Part shown: positions 59,201 through 64,000 of the stretch, one piece after another | Layout of the letters: each line of letters begins with the position of its first letter | Numbering within the stretch: position 1 is the first letter of the stretch | Program-made: the position numbers and the translations under genes | Notes under the pieces: model-generated | The model's database searches: none | What the model was told of the DNA's origin: nothing | What the model saw: only the letters and a program-made list of their open reading frames with translations | Assembly (NCBI GenBank): GCA_022496805.1 | Contig: CM040086.1 | Span: forward strand, 684,501-748,500 | Reading direction: 5' to 3' | Length of the DNA: 64,000 nucleotides | Source: Pohlia nutans | Lineage: Eukaryota; Streptophyta; Bryopsida; Bryales; Mniaceae

Positions 59201-60090
59201 GACAAGGTTGGAAGTCACATGAGACTTTTCATTTCTCTTGTTTAATCATTTACATTTGAATTAGTCTAGTTATGAAATGATACACAAGGACTGCATAAAA
59301 GCAAAGTTAATCAGTAATAGAAATCGTACCAATTGACTTCGTGTAGAGCAGTGAGCATCGTGGGTACATCTCCTTTCACTTCCAGGATGATGCTATCAAC
59401 TGAGTAATGCCATCCAATATCATTTGGATGGTCCTCATTTATGATTGGCATCCAAGCCTGGACTCTATGGTTTCCATCCCAAACATGAAACATCTTCCCA
59501 CAGAACACATTGAGGATGGGATCTGCAGCAAGCATGGATTCGAACTCATCGTTGACATGAACCCAATGATGACTCCAAGATGATTTAATTTCTGGAGTGA
59601 CATCTTTGGTCTTACCATCGTTGTCCTCAGAGGCCACATAGAATACACCGTTACCTTCCATGTATCCATTTTTTATAAAATGGGATGCCAGCTTCATGAC
59701 ATCGTTTTTGAGAAAAGGTCTCACAACAGGAAGACATACCATTCTACAGAGAGGAATTAGCAAACGGGACTTGTGACGAGGTTGGAACCGCAGCCGTTCA
59801 ATTCGAGATCGTGTATTAGGGGTCTCACTCAGCAGTATGGAATTCAGTTGGAAATGAAGGTCTCGCTCACTCAACCGCCCTTCTTGCGTACGTTCGCCAA
59901 GGTCAACAGAATCTCCAAGGTTAGCGGAATCACCTTCACAATAGTCAAGTCCAGAATTTAGTATTTGAAAGAGAAATTGAAGACATGCAATGTGAATCAT
60001 CATAATGATAAATTAGCACCTTCTTGGTCTTCTTCTTCATTCTCTTGTATCTCACCATCTCCATCCAATCGAGATTGATCTATAGAGACA
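56217..60090 (-). pseudogene. ParB-methyltransferase-like gene, paralog B
   Basis: Main exons by homology and splice signals: a small acidic exon near 60085-60020, then about 59965-59320 (ParB-fold: LLIPLCRMVCLPVVRP, then MFHVWDGNHRVQAW; GNHR at 59464-59475), about 59218-59035, about 58947-58525, 58395-57472, 57368-57021, 56920-56638 and 56543 to about 56217. The fifth carries a proline/alanine/lysine linker and an in-frame TAG at 57586-57588; the frame then stays open for 38 codons (CLDLIVNDSFLRMADEKKK) to the GTGAAT donor. Next comes VDLLIAEYPDDLRVP (motif IV region, 57282-57296), then ENGIVADLTASTG, which continues across an intron as ASIRATRACNRHIVTLESD (motif I region). The tail shifts frame near 56345 but regains similarity to paralog A (RHYDPRVLSYVDV against KYEPRVYKYLDV). 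The catalytic DPPY-type tetrad is EYPD, so methyl transfer is doubtful. Confidence 0.62.
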
Positions 60091-60950
60091 GCAGAACGAT
60101 GCTAGCTTCTGAGTACGGACTACATATGAACTCAATACCATGTGTGATGTATACTACACGAAATACCCATTGAATCATTACCACGTGTGAAATATAGTAC
60201 ACGAAATCCACATTCATTTAATACATCGTTTTATCTTTATTACACAAAATTCCCTTTGAACCAATGCCAAGAGTTAACTGCTGTACACGAAATCCCCATT
60301 TATTCAATACCTCGTGTGATCTTTATTACACAAAATTCCCATTCAATGAATAGCACGTGTGACCTGCAGCTCATACATTTCCCATTGAACCAGAATACCA
60401 GGAGTGATCTATAGTTCACAAAATCCCACTTGAACCACCATGAACATATAAGCATGACAATTTCCACATCCATTATAAAACCACACGGGTCCATAATTAC
60501 TCAGCATTAAGAGTATAGAGTGAACATTGAGTATTGAGAGCACTGATTGTACCCAGACTTTTCTCCCAAGTAAAACAAAAGCATTGGATCTGAACACATG
60601 GTTCAAAGCTGTTACTTCTATCCACTGAGTTCAAAACCCTGAAAGCTTAGCTCTGAGGACTACTGAAAGTTCTGGTCGCCAACTTCATTGAAATCAAAAT
60701 AACTCCATGGTTTAATATTATTTGGGCTCTGAGGATATTGTAGTTCCCATTTTAAGTTACTTAGATCCCCTGCAGAAGACATGATCATTCAAAACACACA
60801 ATTATTACATGAGAAAATCACACTCAGGTGGCATGAAGTGCACTATAAAATTATTCAGAGTGGCCACTCAAACTGACTCAAACTGAATGGGCAAAAAAAT
60901 TTTGATTGAAGAATCCCAAGAATTCACTAGTAATGATTTACAATAAATAG
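60091..60950. repeat. Degenerate 58-62-bp tandem repeat, then plain DNA
   Basis: From about 60135 to 60440 a unit containing CCACGTGTGA, TAGTACACGAAATCCCCATT and a following AAC/AAT returns five times with much divergence. After 60450 no gene or clear repeat is seen up to the satellite edge. Paralog B's promoter may lie in this stretch. Confidence 0.5.
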
Positions 60951-63900
60951 ACCTCCATGGGCTCAACCGGTACCGGCTGGGGCTAGACACTGCGTGACAA
61001 GGCATGATGACAATGTTGGATGACATATATTATTTACCAAATTAGACCTCCACTGATTGTATTCAAATGATGGCCATATAACGAAGCCACATGACTGCTG
61101 ACAAAGGCCAGATGAGAGCTAACGAAGGCCAGAGACACTAGTAAATTATTTACAAAAAATATTGCCCTTTACGGGTGCTAGAGGTACCGCCTGGGGGCCT
61201 GGGGCTAGACCTAGCTTACAGAGGCAGCACATAAGGCTTCATTGTAAGACACTTGAAAATGAAAAATTACCCTTCATGGATTAGATAACAATGGCAGGAA
61301 CAAAAGGCTCAATTCCAAGACACTTAAGAATGCAAATAAGAAAATTTGCCCTTCATGGATAGCACTCAAGGCTAACAAAGGCGAACAAAGTCAAGCACGC
61401 AAAACAGGCTTAAAAGACACTTGAAGCACATAGAAAAAAAAACTTGCCCATCGTGGAGGCAGCGCTAAACCCAGCAAACATAGGCCAGCACTCAAGAGCC
61501 CAGTGCAAGACACATGAACAAAATTATTTAAAAAAAATTGCCCCTCGTCGAGGCAGCCGGTACCGGCTGGGCTAAACCCAGCAAACATAGGCCACCACTA
61601 ATGAGTCCAGTGCAAGACACATGAACAAAAATATTTAAAAAATATTACCCTCGTGGAGGCAGCCGGTACCGGCAGGGCTAAACCCAGCAAAAATAGGCCA
61701 CCACTGATGAGCCCAGTGCAAGACACGAACAAAAATTTTAAAAAAAAATTGCTCTCGTGGAGGCAGCCGGTACCGGCTGGGCTAAACCCAGCAAACATAG
61801 GCCACCACTGATGAGCCCAGTGCAAGACACATGAACAAAAATATTTAAAACAAATTGCCCTCGTGAAGGCAGCCGGTACCGGCTGGGCTAAACCCAGCAA
61901 ACATAGGCCACCACTGAAGAGCCTAGTGGAAGACACATGAACAAAAATATTTAAAAAAGATTGCCCTCGTGGAGGCAGCCGGTACCGGCTGGGCTAAACC
62001 CAGCAAACATAGGCCACCACTGATGAGCCCAGTGCAAGTCACATGAACAAAAATATTTAAAAAAAATTGCCCTCATGGAGACAGCGCTAAACCCCGCAAA
62101 CAAAGGCCAACACTCAAGAGCCCAGTGCAAGACACATGAACAAAAAATTTAAAAAAGAAATTGCCCTCGTGGAGGCAGCGCTAAAGCGAGCAAACAAAGG
62201 CCAGCACTCAAGAGCCCAGTGCAAGACACATGAAAAAAAATATTTAAAAAAAATTGCCCTTTGTGGAGGCAGCCGGTACCGGCTGGGCTAAACCCAGCAA
62301 ACATAGGCCACCACTGAAGAGCTCAGTGCAAGACACATGAACAAATATATTTAAAAAAAATTGCCTTCGTGGAGGCAGCCGGTACCGGCTGGGCTAAACC
62401 CAACAAACATAGGCCACCACTGAAGAGCCCAGTGCAAGACACATGAACAAAAATATTTAAAAAATATTGCCCTCGAGGAGGCAGCCGGTACCGTCTGGGC
62501 TAAACCCAGGAAACATAGGCCATCTCTGAAGAGCCCAGTGCAAGACACATGAACAAAAATATTTAAAAAATATTGCCCTCGTGGAGGCAGCCGGTACCGG
62601 CTGGGCTAAACCCAGCAAACATAGGCCACCACTGATGAGCCCAGTGCAAGTCACATGAACAAAAATATTCAAAAAAAATTGCCCTCGTGGAGATAGCGCT
62701 AAACCCCGCAAACAAAGGCCAGCACTCAAGAGCCCAGTGCAAGACACATGAACAAAAATATTTAATAAAAATTGCCCTTTGTGGAGGCAGCCGGTACCGG
62801 CTGGGCTAAACCCAAAAAACATAGGCCACCACTGAAGAGCCCAGTGCAAGACACATGAACATATATATTTTAAAAAAATTGCCTTCGTGGAGGCAGCCGG
62901 TACCGGCTGGGCTAAACCCAGCAAACATAGGCCACCACTGAAGAGCCCAGTGCAAGACACATGAACAAAAATATTTAAAAAATATTGCCCTCGTGGAGGC
63001 AGCCGGTACCGGTTGGGCTAAACCCAGCAAACATAGGCCACCACTGAAGAGCCCAGTGCAAGACACATGAACAAAAATATTTAAAAAATATTGCCCTCGT
63101 GGAGGCAGCCGGTACCGGCTGGGCTAAACCCAGCAAACATAGGCCACCACTGATGAGCCCAGTGCAAGTCACATGAACAAAAATATTTAAAAAAGATTGC
63201 CCTCGTGGAGACAGCGCTAAACCCCGCAAACAAAGGCCAGCACTCAAGAGCCCAGTGCAAGACACATGAACAAAAAATTTAAAAAACAATTGCCCTCGTG
63301 GAGGCAGCGCTAAAGCCAGCAAACAAAGGCCAGTACTCAAGAGCCCAATGCAAGACACATGAAAAAAAATATTTAAAAAAATTTGCCCTTCTAGAGGCAG
63401 CCGGTACCGGCTGGGCTAAACCCAGCAAACATAGGCCACCACTGAAGAGCCCAGTGCAAGATACATGAACAAGAAAAATTTAAAAAAACTGCCCTTCGTA
63501 GAGGCAGCCGGTACCGGCTGGGCTAAACCCAGCAAAAATAGGCCACCACTGAAGAGCCCAGTGCAAGACACATGAACAAAAATATTTAAAAAATATTGCC
63601 CTCGTGGAGGATGCCGGTACCCGCTGGGCTAAACCCAGCAAACATAGGCCACCACTGAAGAGCCCAGAGCAAGACACATGAACAAAAATATTTAAAAAAA
63701 ATTGCCCTCGTCAAGGCAGCCGGTACCGGCTGGGCTAAACCCAGCAAACATAGGCCACCACTGAAGAGCCCAGTGCAAGACACATGAACAAAAATATTTA
63801 AAAAATATTGCCCTCGTGGAGGCAGCCGGTACCGGCTGGGCTAAACCCAGCAAACATAGGCCACCACTGATGAGCCCAGTGCAAGTCACATGAACAGAAA

Positions 63901-64000
63901 TATTTAAAAAAAATTGCCCTCATGGAGACAGCGCTAAACCCCGCAAACAAAGGCCAGCACTCAAGAGCCCAGTGCAAGATACATGAACAAAAAATTTAAA
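60951..64000. repeat. 106-bp satellite with palindromic core and higher-order pattern
   Basis: From about 61540 to the window end, head-to-tail units of about 106 bp occur; degenerate forms start near 60960 and 61180. Type A units contain CAGCCGGTACCGGCTG, a perfect 16-bp palindrome, followed by a second stem GCTGGG-CTAAA-CCCAGC and then AAACATAGGCCACCACTGA, GAGCCCAGTGCAAG and ATGAACAAAAATATTTAAA. Type B units (about 96 bp) lack the palindrome (CAGCGCTAAAC) and have AAACAAAGGCCAGCACTCAA. B units sit near 62079, 62178, 62695, 63213, 63307 and 63930. Type B at 62079, 62695, 63213 and 63930 always follows an A unit with TGATGAGCCC and AAGTCACATG. The minus-strand frames here are repeat artefacts. 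Confidence 0.93.

Noticed and set aside
61391..63889. Series of minus-strand frames with repeated MSCTGLFSGGLCLLGLAQPVP peptides
   Set aside because: They are translations of the 106-bp satellite; the unit length is not a multiple of three, so the peptide frame drifts and no real protein is implied.
61540..64000. CRISPR-like appearance of regular repeats
   Set aside because: The units are contiguous with no unique spacers, the genome is eukaryotic and the unit is 106 bp; it is a satellite.

Overview
The window reads as nuclear DNA of a green plant or streptophyte alga. It has spliced genes with GT-AG introns, an LHC antenna gene, plant-type CACTA, MULE, copia and gypsy remnants, many small foldback elements and a satellite array. 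I cannot name the species; the repeat load suggests a large genome, and nothing seen requires an angiosperm.

Region by region: 1-2.4 kb holds old repeats, a possible tRNA-derived SINE and a decayed copia fragment. At 2.44-13.48 kb lies a near-perfect inverted duplication with two 3,641-bp arms around a 3.76-kb spacer. Each arm carries one complete CP29 (Lhcb4) gene, and the two genes are transcribed towards each other. The spacer is full of short inverted-repeat elements, several ending in TTAA. At 14.1-16.3 kb is a plastid-type thioredoxin-like gene with a TTAA element in intron 1. At 16.3-26 kb there is mostly AT-rich repeat DNA: a foldback MITE, a dead gypsy integrase, another TTAA element and a CCGG-rich block. 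At 26.0-27.4 kb is a Crinkler-like gene with one in-frame TAG. At 28.4-31.7 kb is a complete non-autonomous CACTA element with a TTC target duplication.

The accessory core is 34-60 kb. Two divergent paralogous multi-exon loci (34.7-40.5 kb and 56.2-60.1 kb, both minus) each encode an N-terminal ParB/sulfiredoxin-fold domain (GNHR motif), a middle helical region and a C-terminal beta-class amino-methyltransferase fold whose DPPY-type motif has changed to DLPD or EYPD. I know of no described plant system with this make-up. Between them lie a decayed MULE transposase split by a 163-bp perfect-hairpin MITE, a CCGG-rich block with a 754-codon gag-like ORF, and a 3'-truncated, frameshifted polyprenyl diphosphate synthase copy bracketed by inverted GAGCGGA/CCGTGG repeats. 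From about 60.95 kb to the window end runs a 106-bp satellite with a higher-order pattern.

A recurrent oddity is that the premature stops I could place inside otherwise open, homology-supported frames are almost all TAG (seven cases in five loci). Methylation-driven decay, readthrough and unusual decoding are all possible. The ordinary, apparently working genes here are the two Lhcb4 copies and the thioredoxin-like gene; most other coding sequence is mobile, captured or decaying.
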